Source: Coix lacryma-jobi var. lacryma-jobi (taxonomy: Eukaryota; Streptophyta; Magnoliopsida; Poales; Poaceae). Taken from it: a stretch of DNA of 64,000 bases. Shown one piece after another: positions 34,138 to 44,884 of the stretch. Each line of letters opens with the position of its first letter. The first letter of the stretch is position 1. The DNA is taken from positions 16,332,080 through 16,396,079 of the forward strand of contig CM019831.1 of NCBI GenBank assembly GCA_009763385.1, given 5' to 3'. The position numbers and the translations under genes were made by a program. The notes beneath the pieces were generated by a model. It was not told where the DNA came from. It saw nothing but the letters and a program-made list of their open reading frames with translations, and did no database searches.

Positions 34138-36930
34138 GATGATAAGTAATAAGAATGGCTTCGAAAGAAAGGTAACTAAGATTTTACTTAAGTTATTTCC
34201 CCAGCATATGGTGGATAAACTAAGGTGCAGAAATGCATGTCTTAATTTTCTCCTCAGGTCTTGCCAACCATGAGTACAAGGGGAACTAACTGTAAGGAGC
34301 CATTAATGGAATAAAGATGAAGTCGAGACTTGGAGCTTCAAATTTGATTAGTTTCAGAATTAGCTCTTAATGATGCTTATGTCATCTTAGTTTGAGATCA
34401 TTTGTATTTTGAACTTATGCAAGTTTGGAGTTTATGAATACTTCATATTTATTTCATTATGATTTAATATTATTTATTGGCAGTAAGATTTATTTCGTGT
34501 GATATGAGTTTCTTTTTTATGTCTATTTTATTTTAAGATAATCATTAGTCAAATGATGAGACCTCGTCGAAATTGTGTCACTGCTGTTGAGTCACATTTC
34601 GAAGGGGAGAATGGACTGTCTCATCATAAAAGAGATGCTCTATTCACCACTATTATTAAATAAAGTATGAGACCTGAGAAATAAAGAAATGATACTAAGT
34701 TTTGTTCCTTAGCCCAATAATAGTCTCTAATTAAAGAAAAACTTGCTTTCACTATTTCTGGCCAAAGCTGATTAGTGTTTGCATGATTAGTGTTTGCATG
34801 TTTATCAAGTTTGTTTGTTCTAGTTCATTCTGGCCAACGCTGATTAAACTAGTTCAATATAACTTGTAAGTAGAGACTTATATGACTTACTTTCACTATT
34901 TCTGGCCAAAGCTGACTAGTGTTTGTATGGTCATCAAGTTTATTTGTTCTAGTTCATTCTGGCCAACGCTGATTAAACTAGTTCAATAGAACTTGTTATT
35001 AAAGACTTATATGACTTATGTTTGTCATTCTGGCCAACGCTGATTGATGAATATTTGATCATAAAAGTTTTACTGGGCGAAACCTTAGTAAGACATAAGT
35101 ACAGTCTAACTAAGGATAAATATTCTAAGTAAACGAGCTATCCACGTAACACTCTGATAAAATCCAAAGGATTATTGTTCTTTGAGAATGCAGAAATCAG
35201 TGGGAGCAAAGTCCAAGGGCTTGCGTTTCTACTGTTATAACTGTTAAGATACGATGTGTTCCTAGAGAATGCAAGAATCAGTGGGAGCTAGTGGAAGTTC
35301 ATAAAGGAGGAAAAATTAAATCTTGAAGAAATTGCAGACTTAGTTTTCAGTATCAATGATTCAGGAAGATATAAATATCTCAATTTGTGTCATAAGTCAT
35401 TAGTATACCTCCATTCAAATTACTACAATTTCTGCTGGAGATTTTCAAGTTAACTAGTAAGCCTCAGTAGATATATGTAGCTACTATTAGTTGATAATTA
35501 GGCACATAAGTAAACCTCTATTGTTACTAACTACTTGTGATCCATGGTAAATCTATAAGTGATCACATGAAAAGAGGAAAATTTGTTATTCTAAACTAAG
35601 CAATTTTATGAGTTTAGGTCCATAAGTATACATCAAGTGTGGCTACCAACAAGTTTCCTGATGAAGTCAAAACAGAGACTATAAATGGGTCTATAATTTT
35701 AAGCGTGATTTCAAAAGGAATTCTTTATAAGATTAACTAAGATCACATAGCCTACTATAGTTTAGAATATCATTTTAAGTGGACAATAATACAAAAGGTG
35801 GAAAAGTTTATTATCCTAATACTTTATGTGGGTGATGTTGAGTTAATATGTGGCAATAGGAATTGCACATAAGAACTCTAGTCACTCAAGATATTTTGAT
35901 GAAGCCTCTAAGTTTCTGGCTATTGAAATACACCAATACAGGACCAAATGAGTATTAGGATTATCACGAAAAGGCATATCAAGTATATGCATAAAGTGAT
36001 AAATTTTTGAATATATAATGTCATGCCTGTCTGTTTTGCATAATGCAGTTGCATGATGCATTAAGTTAATTTATCCTAAATATTCTAAGAATAAATTAGT
36101 ACAGTTGAAGAGGAAGACGTTCCATATACTTTGACTAACATTAACTTTAAGAATGCTTAAATCAATACTAGTTTAGACTTGGCAAAGAAATTTAAGTTTT
36201 ATCTAGAATAGGTCCACTGGATGGTGCTAATAATTTTAAGATATTAAGGAGGCACCAAAAGAATCATCATGTCACTTATAAGAAATATGAATTGTTTGAT
36301 TGTCAATTCTCTTGAGTATGTATAAGAAAGTGCACAATTAGATTATACATACTCTTGCAGAAAGGACAATTTAATTAAAAGCTCCAAACAAGATTAGTAC
36401 TAAGATGAGCTCAATTAGTGACATGTTTAATAATGAACATGACAGGCCATCTGGTTTAAGATAGATTATCCCAAATTAAGTATTAACATACTGCTATAGG
36501 TCTACTTTTAATTGCAGTATTATTTCGAGTAACAACACTTTAAATGCTGGTGCCAAGCACATTGATTAGCATGTTTGTGAAAGAAAGAATTCAGGATCAA
36601 ATTATTAAGCTCGAGAAAAGTAAAGAACTAAGTTGATGCTAGCACATCTGCTTATTGAGGCTTAACACTGATCCCTTTATGAGCGTGCAAATCATTTATG
36701 GTTTTAGTGCAAAGTCTCTAACTTGATTCCTGGATATAGGGCCATACTCCCAATAAGTAATAAGCGTTCTAACAAGGTATTGCAGTGAACTATGGGTAAT
36801 GGGGTCTCAGTGGTGATTAAATGCTGCTGACGACGCATTGGTCTGGTCTTGCTGTTATACTAAGTGTGAACATGAGTATAAAGCGAACATTAGTTGTATA
36901 ACTGTATTAGTCGTTCGATAAGTGGGAGAA

Positions 36931-37447
36931 TGTTGGAATGTGATCTCGGCTAATTCCGAGATTAATTAATTATTAATTAATTAGTTAGTTTTTGGTCCAC
37001 CTGTCATATATATATCCAACAGATTAGATCTGCCATGATCGGCGGCAACCCTTAGATCTTTTAGGGTTCAGCCCCCTGACCCGCAGCGCATCTATAAATA
37101 AGAGGAGACGCCCCTAGCGGCTCCACCCCCATCCATTTTACGTGATTCTAAATCACACAGCCGGTCAATAAGGCGCTGAAGGGTTTAGGAAGGTCGTCTA
37201 CCCACGTTTTTTCAGGTACTGGCGTTCTGCTATCGTCGACTTCTTCATCAACAGAGAGGAGTCTCTCAGATTGGTGAAGATTAGAAACTCTACTTCGTCT
37301 ACATCAACCCTGCTACACATACAGAGGCAATCATATGGCATCTGCCGACTCTGGTCAGTACATGAGATTAGTTTTCCGCAAAGATAAGTTAGTAATCATG
37401 TTTAGACTAAGATTAAGATCCTGTTTAATCTAAGTTTTATTTCAACA
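36931..37447 (+). repeat. Right LTR of the copia element (517 bp)
   Basis: Starts TGTTGGAATG after the purine tract and ends TTTCAACA before the GTTCC duplication. Confidence 0.92.
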
Positions 37448-37932
37448 GTTCCATGTAACGATTGCTGGATTCTGTCGATTTCATGTTCTGCTCTTGGTCT
37501 TCACTTCTGGATCTTATTTCCCTCTGATAGATATTGCAACACATCATGCACAGTCAGCGTGCAACCCAGTTTGGAAGTATATAGGATACCCAAGAGATAA
37601 GGATGTAAACTCTGCAGGGCATAGATTGGGGAAGTCAATAACAATTCTGAACATGATTGAGAATTTGAGATGTAACAGCAGACATGGCACACCATTTGGA
37701 ACACCATTTGGAACTCTGGATCGGATGTGCTCGAATTGGTGCACGGTTACGGTTTGAATACTAATATAGTCATACAGACCAAGCTTGATAGCTAAAATCA
37801 TAGAGCAAGTGAGAGTTCATAGCTGAACTGTTGTCAACACCTTGCCCCCATATGATCAGTGAAACATGTTCCATTGATAGGAGACCAGCTTCATCCTCAG
37901 TCGTAACTCATAAGAAACATGTTTATTTTGTA

Positions 37933-38074
37933 CTCCCTCCATTCTAAATTGTAAGTTGTTTTGGTTTTTTTAGATACATAACTTTGGCACCTATATATCC
38001 ATTATGCTTAGATATATAGTAAAACACCATGAGGCTAGAAAAGCCAAAACTACCTACAATTTGGAACGAGGGAG
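37933..38074. mobile_element. Small MITE with TA duplication
   Basis: Termini CTCCCTCCATTCTAAATTG and (inverse) CTCCCTCGTTCCAAATTG, flanked by TA. 142 bp. Confidence 0.82.
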
Positions 38075-38152
38075 TAACAAAGATGTCAGCAGTTAGAGAG
38101 AGAGAACACAGAGCAAGGCGTGGTACAGAGTTGAACACTGACACTAACTGCA

Positions 38153-38241
38153 CAGATGCCATTCCTCTGCAACTCTGCTCAACAATGCTGTAATTGCTGG
38201 ACGTGGAAAGCAGAGAAGTTTCAGCAGAGGAATGGCATCTG
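38153..38241. ncRNA. Candidate RNA hairpin (89 nt)
   Basis: The arm CAGATGCCATTCCTCTGC (38153-38170) is the exact reverse complement of 38224-38241. Inside, AACTCTGC-type sequence can pair partly with GCAGAGAAGTT, extending the stem. The size and shape suit a microRNA-type precursor, but the arms match no plant microRNA I remember. It may instead be a small fold-back remnant. Confidence 0.35.
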
Positions 38242-38278
38242 GTGGAAATAACAGCAGGGACACAAAGCTAGAATCACA

Positions 38279-38662
38279 ATACTGAGCCTGAGCCTGAAAG
38301 AAGGCTTCAACATGAAGTTGATATAGAAAAGTGGCTCTGAGATGAAACTATGCAAAGTGTTGTTCTGCTATGTTCTCGTAGGAAATCAGCTGCAAAAATG
38401 ACGAAATCTCAGGTCAAACGGGGGACCTTTTAGTCAGCAGGCCAAAGTAGTACTACTAGCCCAGATGGCCAGATCGCCAGACGACATGCGATAGATACAT
38501 GATATCGGTCGTTTTCATGGGAACGTATATGTATATATATACTGAAAACAAGTATGAAAACTGGAAAGTTTTTCGAGAAATCAGACGCATGGTTTTAAAC
38601 CTATTGGCGACTTGATGCTCTTCCGACATCCACATATATACTGTCGGAACTGCAACTTCCAA
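38279..38662 (+). repeat. Left arm of an inverted repeat flanking the jacalin exons
   Basis: This matches, in inverse orientation, 42464-42860. Shared blocks include ACTGAGCCTGAGC, AGTCAGCAGGCCAAAGT, AGTATGAAAACTGGAAAG and TATTGGCGACTTGATGCTCT. Confidence 0.82.
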
Positions 38663-39031
38663 CATTTTTACGCATTTGTTGTCCTGATGTACAGCAGCCA
38701 ATTTCCAACATTTTTACTCTCTGTATGTATTCCGTAACCTATCACATCTGTTGACAGCAACGGGAATAGCACAGAGCCACAGACAGAATCCGTGTCATGC
38801 ATGGAGCAGAGAATGACACCAAACTCCATTTCATGAAATATTTGTAGATTAGCATTTGGTCCAAGCTGAAATAGTACATAAACGATCAAGTTCATGTAGG
38901 TAGGTACCTCAAGTACAGAATATGATGGTACGAGTACAGGAAGCAGCCAAGCAAGAACTCCGTCTTTTACAAACAAGCGAAACACTAAATCGACGACAAG
39001 ACCGGCTTAAACTTGGTACATATACATATAT

Positions 39032-39987
39032 AAGAGTAAAGTTCATCACCGGTCCCTAAACTTGTGTCGTTATGTCATCCCGGTCCCTAAACTCACAAAT
39101 CGACCGTTTATGTCCTCAAATTTGTTTGGTTGTGTCATCTCAGTCCCTAAACTTGCAAATCACTCATTTAGGTTCTCAAACTTAGTCAGTTGTATCATTC
39201 TGGTCCCTAAACTTTGTTTTGAGTCTTATCTAAATCTAAACATGACAATTTAAAAATTTATATCAATAAATAATTCATAACTTTTTCGTATAAACTTAAA
39301 TGAAGACAACATTTATATCAAAATTGTAGCTCTCGATGTGACCTACAACTTTGTAGTTGAAAAGTTTTTGATTTAAAACTGTTTAGGGTCCCAAAATATT
39401 GTTATATGTTTATAGATTTTAAAATTTAAAATTTAAAATTAATTTTTTGGTTACTAACTAACTTTAAATAAAAAAAATTATCTACAACGTTGTAGATTGC
39501 ATTGAGAACTATAACTTTTATATAGATCATGTCAATATTCAAGATTGTTTGATAATTTTAAATTTCAAAATCTATAAACATACAACAATATTTTGGGACC
39601 CTAAACAGTTTTAAATCAAAAACTTTTCAACTATAAAGCTGTAGATCACATCGAGGGCTATAATTTTGATATAAAGTTTCTCTTCATTCGAGTTTATATG
39701 AAAAAGTTATGAATTAATTGTTGATATAAAGTTTTAAAATTATCATGTTTAGATCTAGATCAGACTTAAAACAAAGTTTAGAGACCAGGATGACACAACT
39801 GACTAAGTTTGAGGACCTAAACGAGCGATTTGTATAGTTTATGACCGGGATGACACAACCGAACAAGTTTAGGGACCGGGATGACACAACCGAACAAGTT
39901 TGAGGATCTAGACGGTCGATTTGCGAGTTTAGGGACCGGGATGACACAACGACACAAGTTTAGGGACCGGTGATGGACTTTACTCTT
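39032..39987. mobile_element. Large fold-back element (arms of about 470 bp)
   Basis: The element reads AAGAGTAAAG...CTTTACTCTT and is nearly a full palindrome centred near 39500. The outer arms hold repeated GGTCCCTAAACTTG units; the inner arms hold mirrored TTGATTTAAAACTGTTTAGG. No clear target-site duplication is seen, so the superfamily is open (MULE or fold-back). It ends 37 bp before the jacalin exon at 40025, inside what would be an intron. Confidence 0.78.
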
Positions 39988-40024
39988 TCATCAATGTGAA
40001 ATATAATTTATGTTTTTCTTGCAG

Positions 40025-41779
40025 TTTCAGCTAGGGCCTTCGGAGTTTCTTACAGGAGTATCTGGATCAATCGGTACATTCAAAAGTGTACTAAACGTAA
40101 TAACATCTCTTACGTTTGTCACCAATGCTCGTAGCTATGGACCATTTGGAAAAGGGAGAGGAACATCTTTCCACATTCCAATACAGGACAATGGTTGCAT
40201 TGTTGGTTTCTTTGGGCGTTCTGGACGATATCTCGATGCTATTGGTGTCTATACGAATCCGAATCCTGAGTTAAAAGTAATTAGGAAAGAACAGGTACTA
40301 ATTTATTATTCCATATTACTTTTAGTTATAATTTGTCTCTTTGTTTGTTCGTACTCCCTCTTGTCTCAAATATTTATCGTTTTTGCTTCCCAAGAAACAA
40401 CTGTAACTAAATACTCCCTCCGTCCATAAAAGAATGCAATTACGAGAAGCGTGCTGGTCAAACTATTTCAACTTTGACCAAGTTTATAGTAAATAATATT
40501 AGTATTTATGTCTTAAAATAAATTTATTATAGAAATATATTTTACAACTAATCTAATGGTGCTTATTTTGTCTCATAAGTGTTAGTAATTTTTCATATAA
40601 TTGTAATCAAAATTTACAATGTTTGACTTCTCGGGATGTGAGAATTGTATTCTTTTGTGGACGGAGTGAGTATATATTAAAAAATATAGTATCATTAGAA
40701 AGATCTTTGAATCTAGTTTTTTAAATAAATTTATTTGAAGGAGATACAAATGTTGCATATATTTTCTACAAATCGTGGCACGCACGCCACCAATGACAGT
40801 TATTTAGAGGAGAGAGTATACATTCTAATTTTTACTAAGTCGGTTTTATTACTTGCAGGCTGAGGTCGCCAGGATTGGACCTTGGGGTGGAGATGGAAAT
40901 GTTCTTCATGACATCACAGAAAAACCACATCACTTGCAAAGAGTGACAATTTTCAGTGGGACTATTATTAATTCACTTGAGTATTTATACAGTGACCACA
41001 ATGGGCAGCAGCACACTGCCGGTCCATGGGGTGGCTGTGGAGGAAATGGTCGAAAGGTGAGCCTCAATCGTAGTGAAATCTAGTTTATATATATCGGTAA
41101 ATTCATGTGGTCCATAACGTATCTCTTTTGTAAAAATAATAAGTTATCAGTAGCAGTATATAGAAAAGGCTAATTGGATGCCCAGTTTTTTTTTTACCGA
41201 AATTCAGGTACTAGGCTGGTGACCGGTAACTAAAAGCATGTTAAGGCCTTATTTGGATATCCATGTAGTATTTGTATCAGTCCATGTATTGAAGTGGTTT
41301 GCATGGTGTGGAGTTTAAACTAAATTCCATATGAAACCATTCTAACACACATATGGATTAAGATCAATACATGAACATCCAAACAATGGCTAACTGTATT
41401 AAATAAATAAACAGCATGCAGCGCACCTCCTCCAAATTAAAATATATAAACATCAGCTTAATTAATTAACCCGTGCTATTGGTTTTTTCTCTCTCTGTTC
41501 CTTTTTTTTCTTTTGCAGATTCATCTTGATCCCGAAGAGTTCATAGTGGGAGTTTCTGGAACATTTCATCCATGTAGATGGGACACATCAATACCGAATG
41601 TTGTATCTTCTCTTACACTGGTCACCAGCACCGGCAAAACACACGGGCCTTTCGGAACGCAGCTCGGAACTGCTTTCCACGTTCCGGTGGGATTGGGAAG
41701 CAACAGCAGGATCGTTGGCTTCTTTGCCCACGGAGGCAATTACATCGAAGCAATTGGCGCCTACGTTCGCACCCTGTAA
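40025..41779 (+). CDS. Orphan jacalin-lectin exons: second half of one domain plus one complete domain
   Basis: Three exons: 40025-40294, 40859-41056 and 41519-41779 (TAA at 41777). Acceptors TTCTTGCAG, CTTGCAG and TTTTGCAG and donors GTACTA and GTGAGC fit, and all junctions are phase 0. The first exon encodes the C-terminal half of a jacalin domain ending GFFGRSGRYLDAIGVY, with the sugar-loop GxxxD present. The next two encode a whole second domain from GPWGGDG to GFFAHGGNYIEAIGAY, where the loop reads GxxxE. There is no start codon or first half-domain upstream; 40024 is an intron acceptor. The missing half lies on the other strand at 5736-5930, joined to a kinase. As it stands this is a gene tail without a promoter. 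Confidence 0.88.
40414..40670. mobile_element. Stowaway MITE in a jacalin intron
   Basis: Termini CTCCCTCCGTCCATAAAAG and (inverse) CTCACTCCGTCCACAAAAG, flanked by TA. It lies between the first and second orphan jacalin exons and is related to the copy at 30064-30317. Confidence 0.85.
41245..41390. mobile_element. Tourist-like MITE in a jacalin intron, TAA duplication
   Basis: Termini GGCCTTATTTGGATATCC and (inverse) GCCATTGTTTGGATGTTC, with TAA at 41242-41244 and 41391-41393. 146 bp. Confidence 0.75.
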
Positions 41780-42463
41780 ATTAACCAAAGCCTGTACTGT
41801 TGTACTCTTGTGAGTATACGTATATAAGTTTCTCCATGCATCCATCATCATTGGTATCTTATCAAGCCAAATTGTTGGCAATTTACCTGCTGTATCCATT
41901 TGACTGAATATTGAGCACTGGCTGCAATTTTCTGTATGTACAGTAGCCAGTAGGAGGTGAGTTGTTGTTTGCAGTACGTGGTATTTCTGTTTCTTGCACG
42001 CTCTGTTCCACACGCCTCGGCGGAGGAAGGTGAAGGAAGACAGGTGACGTCAGTGAGAGGAAGGGGAAGAAGGCTGGCAGGCGGGCCTGCCATGTGGGGT
42101 CCGTGTGTCAGCGGTGGAGTGGCCAGTCGCCCAACTGGCACGTCCACGCGGTGCCGACCGCTAGCAGGCCGGTGCCGGGCCTAAATGCACGCGCGCGCGA
42201 TGGGCTGCGCCGGTCTGGAGTTTAGGACTGTTTGTTGGCAAGTCCGATCCTTTTTTGTCCTTTTCTTTTTTTGAATATTCTTTTCTATTCTGCTGTATTT
42301 AATTCCAAGGGTTCAAAAGGCAATTTGAATGTTATGTGAATTATTTTGGATCAGCACTCAAGCACACAGCGTACCATGGAACTCAAAACATATGATTACG
42401 TGAGATCATTAATAACGGAACGCGTATAATAACCTAATATACAAATGCGTCGTATTCAGAACA

Positions 42464-42860
42464 AGTTGCAGTTCCGACAGCATATATGTGGATGTCGGAA
42501 GAGCATCAAGTCGCCAATAGGTTCCAAACCATTCGTCTGATTTTTGAAAACTTTCCAGTTTTCATACTTATTTAGAGATGTATACGTCCCCATAAAAATG
42601 CTAGCGTGGACAATATCATGTATGAATGTATCTATCATCATCTCGTCCGGCGACCACTTTGGCCTGCTGACTAGAAGGTCCAAAGTAGTACTACGACTGG
42701 ACTGGACTGGACTGGTGTGGTCTGGACTCTGGACTGGACTAGTCTGGTCTGGACTGGTTTGATCTGGTCCGGTCCGCTCCGGGGTGGTCTCTCACACACA
42801 ACCACTTTTCTATCTCAACTTTATGATGAGGCCTTCTTTCTAGCTCAGGCTCAGTATTTT
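42464..42860 (-). repeat. Right arm of the inverted repeat
   Basis: The inverse of 38279-38662. This arm holds an expanded CTGGA-type microsatellite that the left arm lacks. Confidence 0.8.
42690..42785. repeat. ACTGG/TCTGG microsatellite
   Basis: Irregular tandem five- and six-base units of ACTGG, TCTGG and GTCTGG type. The short ORFs over it are by-products. Confidence 0.85.
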
Positions 42861-42899
42861 GATTCGCTATGTTCGTTTGAAGGCGTAAAACAGTATTTT

Positions 42900-43520
42900 C
42901 CTCTTACAACAAATTAGTCGTATAAATAAGCAGAAGTCGTTTTAAGTCCCGCCGAACAGAGCCAATAACAGTTTGTATCCTTTTGTGTGTATTTAAAAAA
43001 ATATGGCAAATATACACTCAAGTCATTATATGATTTTCTTGTGAATAATGGAATGAAGGTTGCACAAAAGATTGACATTTACAAGTAGCTATAAAAAATA
43101 CACGTGTGGCTTTTTAAAAGAGGGGTCATGCATCCGGACTAAGGGGGTGTTTGGATCCCAGATTTAATAATTAGCCCGTATTTTTGAATACCAATTGGAA
43201 CACCTAAATATGGGCAAATTTTGGATTAATAAGAGCTAATGAAGGCTAATTTGTGGTTAGAGTCCATTAGCTCTTATTAGCCCAGAATTAGCTCATGTTT
43301 AAACTATTTTTACAAGATGGGCTAATTTTTAGCCACACGTGAATCTCGCGTGAAACTCTCTCTCGACTAGCTTCTCGGTGGGGGGGGGTGACAATGCCGT
43401 CGCGGCGCGCCCAAATTTTTTTGCATCTGTGAATTGGCAGTGAATTACCATATGCAACTCAGGTATATGTTGCATTAAAACCCAATCATATGCAAATGGC
43501 AGTTTCCATGGCGAGCACGA
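42900..43520. other. Intergenic DNA with a truncated MITE
   Basis: About 43145 starts a GGGGGTGTTTGGATCC terminus followed by mirrored TAAGAGCTAATG / CATTAGCTCTTA. No matching right end is certain. A G-run lies at 43381-43389. Confidence 0.45.
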
Positions 43521-43524
43521 ATAA

Positions 43525-44294
43525 TAGTTGTCAGAACTATGTGTTATGGATCAACAACTACTCCAATACTACTTATTTGGGCCTACTCGTTATCAGTGGG
43601 ATCAGGAATACTTTCAGCAAGAAATATATCAAAGAGTTAGCGACGGGTTAGCCGGAAATCTTAGTTTATAAGAAGCTTGGTCAAAATTTCCGGAAAAATT
43701 AGTCTTTTATGATTATATTGGTAATAATTCCGCAAAGGCGAGACTATTACGAGCAAGCTCAATGGACAATGGAGATGGCACAACTGTTCGATGGTAAGAA
43801 CATCCAGTCTTAATAGATAAACATTGATGAGAGCTTTGTTGTACGTATGCCTACTTTTTTTTGAAACATTTCTGATAGTTTTGGTAGATGATGAGGGAAT
43901 TGTGAGAGCAGACATTCCTTTTAGAAGAGCAGAATCCAAATATAGTGTTGAACAAGTAAGCGCAATGATAGAGTTCTACGGTGGCGAGTTTAATGGAGTA
44001 AGTTATTCTGATCCTGTTACTGTAAAAAAAATATGTGTGGCGTGCTTAATTAGGAGAAATTTTTGAATTAGATCGATCTACTTTGAAAGCAGATGGTGTT
44101 TTTGGTAGCAATCTAAGGGGTTGGTTTACTTTTGGTCATGCTACCTTTGCTTTGCTCTTCTTTTTCGGACACATTTAGCATGACGCTTGAACCTTGTTCT
44201 AAGATATTTTTGTTGGTATTGATCTAAACTTGGATGATCAAGTGGAATTTGGAACATTCTAAAAATTTGGAGATCCAACTACAAGGAGAGAGGT
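43525..44294 (+). pseudogene. psbB: Plastid psbB fragment in the nucleus (NUPT)
   Basis: The translation matches the C-terminal third of photosystem II CP47. Examples are RYQWDQ near 43580, SMDNGDG near 43760, GIVRADIPFRRAESKYS near 43895, EFYGGEFNGVSYSDP near 43975, GWFTFGHATFALLFFFGH near 44120 and FGDPTT near 44270 (frames shift between them). Indels and stops break the frame at several points, so it is not functional. It continues into psbT in normal plastid order. Confidence 0.9.
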
Positions 44295-44472
44295 AATAAC
44301 GTGATACCACATCGCTATGGTATCTTTCACCTCTCTTTTTTTTGTTTGATTTGACATGAGGAACATCTACAGTCCTTTCTTTGATTCTTTTTATTTTTAT
44401 ATGAGAAATGATCCCAAATGATATGTGAATAGACGTGTAAGTTATAATCGTAAATAAACCAGGATCAAATTC

Positions 44473-44565
44473 ATGGAAGCATTGGTTTATATGTTCTTTT
44501 TAGCGATATTTTTTTTGCTGACTTCTTCCGAGAACCACCTAAGATTCCGACTAAGAATAATTTAA
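44473..44565 (+). pseudogene. psbT: Plastid psbT fragment (same NUPT)
   Basis: The ATG at 44473 starts MEALVYMFF, close to the PSII subunit T start. Nearby FREPPK-type sequence appears in a shifted frame (GAGAACCACCTAAG near 44540). It lies about 180 bp after the psbB end, as in plastid genomes. The NUPT border downstream is unclear (44.57-44.7 kb). Confidence 0.82.
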
Positions 44566-44599
44566 TTTAAGGAAAGAAATAATTTAATTGTATTTTTTT

Positions 44600-44879
44600 A
44601 TTCCTAAAAAAGTGTTTCGAGATCCATTGCTGAATATAGGCCCATTTTTGTTTCCTAAAACATTTCAGTGCCTTGAGATCCGCGCAATTTTAGAAAAAGA
44701 AGAGTATCAAAGCACTTCTCTTAACATTATTGTAGGCATGGCAAGTGTGGAGTGATGGAAGATGGCTTCAACTTGTGGATGCATCACTAGTTGTTTAGTG
44801 CCATCAAGCATTAGAGATGATGATGAGATGCATCAACATCGCGTTGTTGTGTGTGCAAGAAAATGCAGTTGACACTCGT
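44600..44879. other. Unassigned DNA between the NUPT and a CACTA-like element
   Basis: No recognised gene. Part of it may still be plastid-derived. Confidence 0.4.
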
Positions 44880-44884
44880 ACACA

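Larger units (their letters stand above)
30598..37447 (+). mobile_element. Ty1/copia LTR retrotransposon with decayed coding region
   Basis: LTRs at 30598-31118 and 36931-37447 both start TGTTGGAATGTG and end TTTCAACA. GTTCC flanks both ends exactly (30593-30597 and 37448-37452). A primer-binding site lies just inside the left LTR, and a purine-rich tract (AGTGGGAGAA) precedes the right one. Gag remnants are at 33576-34137. Pol is recognisable only as traces: YVGDVELICGN-like residues (YVDD site) near 35830, an IEIH-type RT stretch near 35925 and a DPFMSV-like terminal motif near 36680. Stop codons are frequent. A GC-rich block (31565-32470) lies between primer site and gag. Confidence 0.92.

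Noticed and set aside
38153..38241. Known grass microRNAs (miR528, miR2118)
   Set aside because: The arm sequences do not match those families as I remember them.
40025..41779. A complete stand-alone jacalin gene
   Set aside because: The first exon begins mid-domain after an acceptor; no start codon or first half-domain exists upstream on this strand.
42544..42762. Short ORF rich in Gly-Leu-Val-Trp-Ser
   Set aside because: Produced by the CTGGA-type microsatellite.
38279..42860. Recombination between these inverted arms as the cause of the kinase-jacalin split
   Set aside because: Flipping only 38.7-42.4 kb would place the jacalin exons on the minus strand upstream of the kinase exons, which does not rebuild the gene. 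The segment that must flip begins near 5.2 kb.
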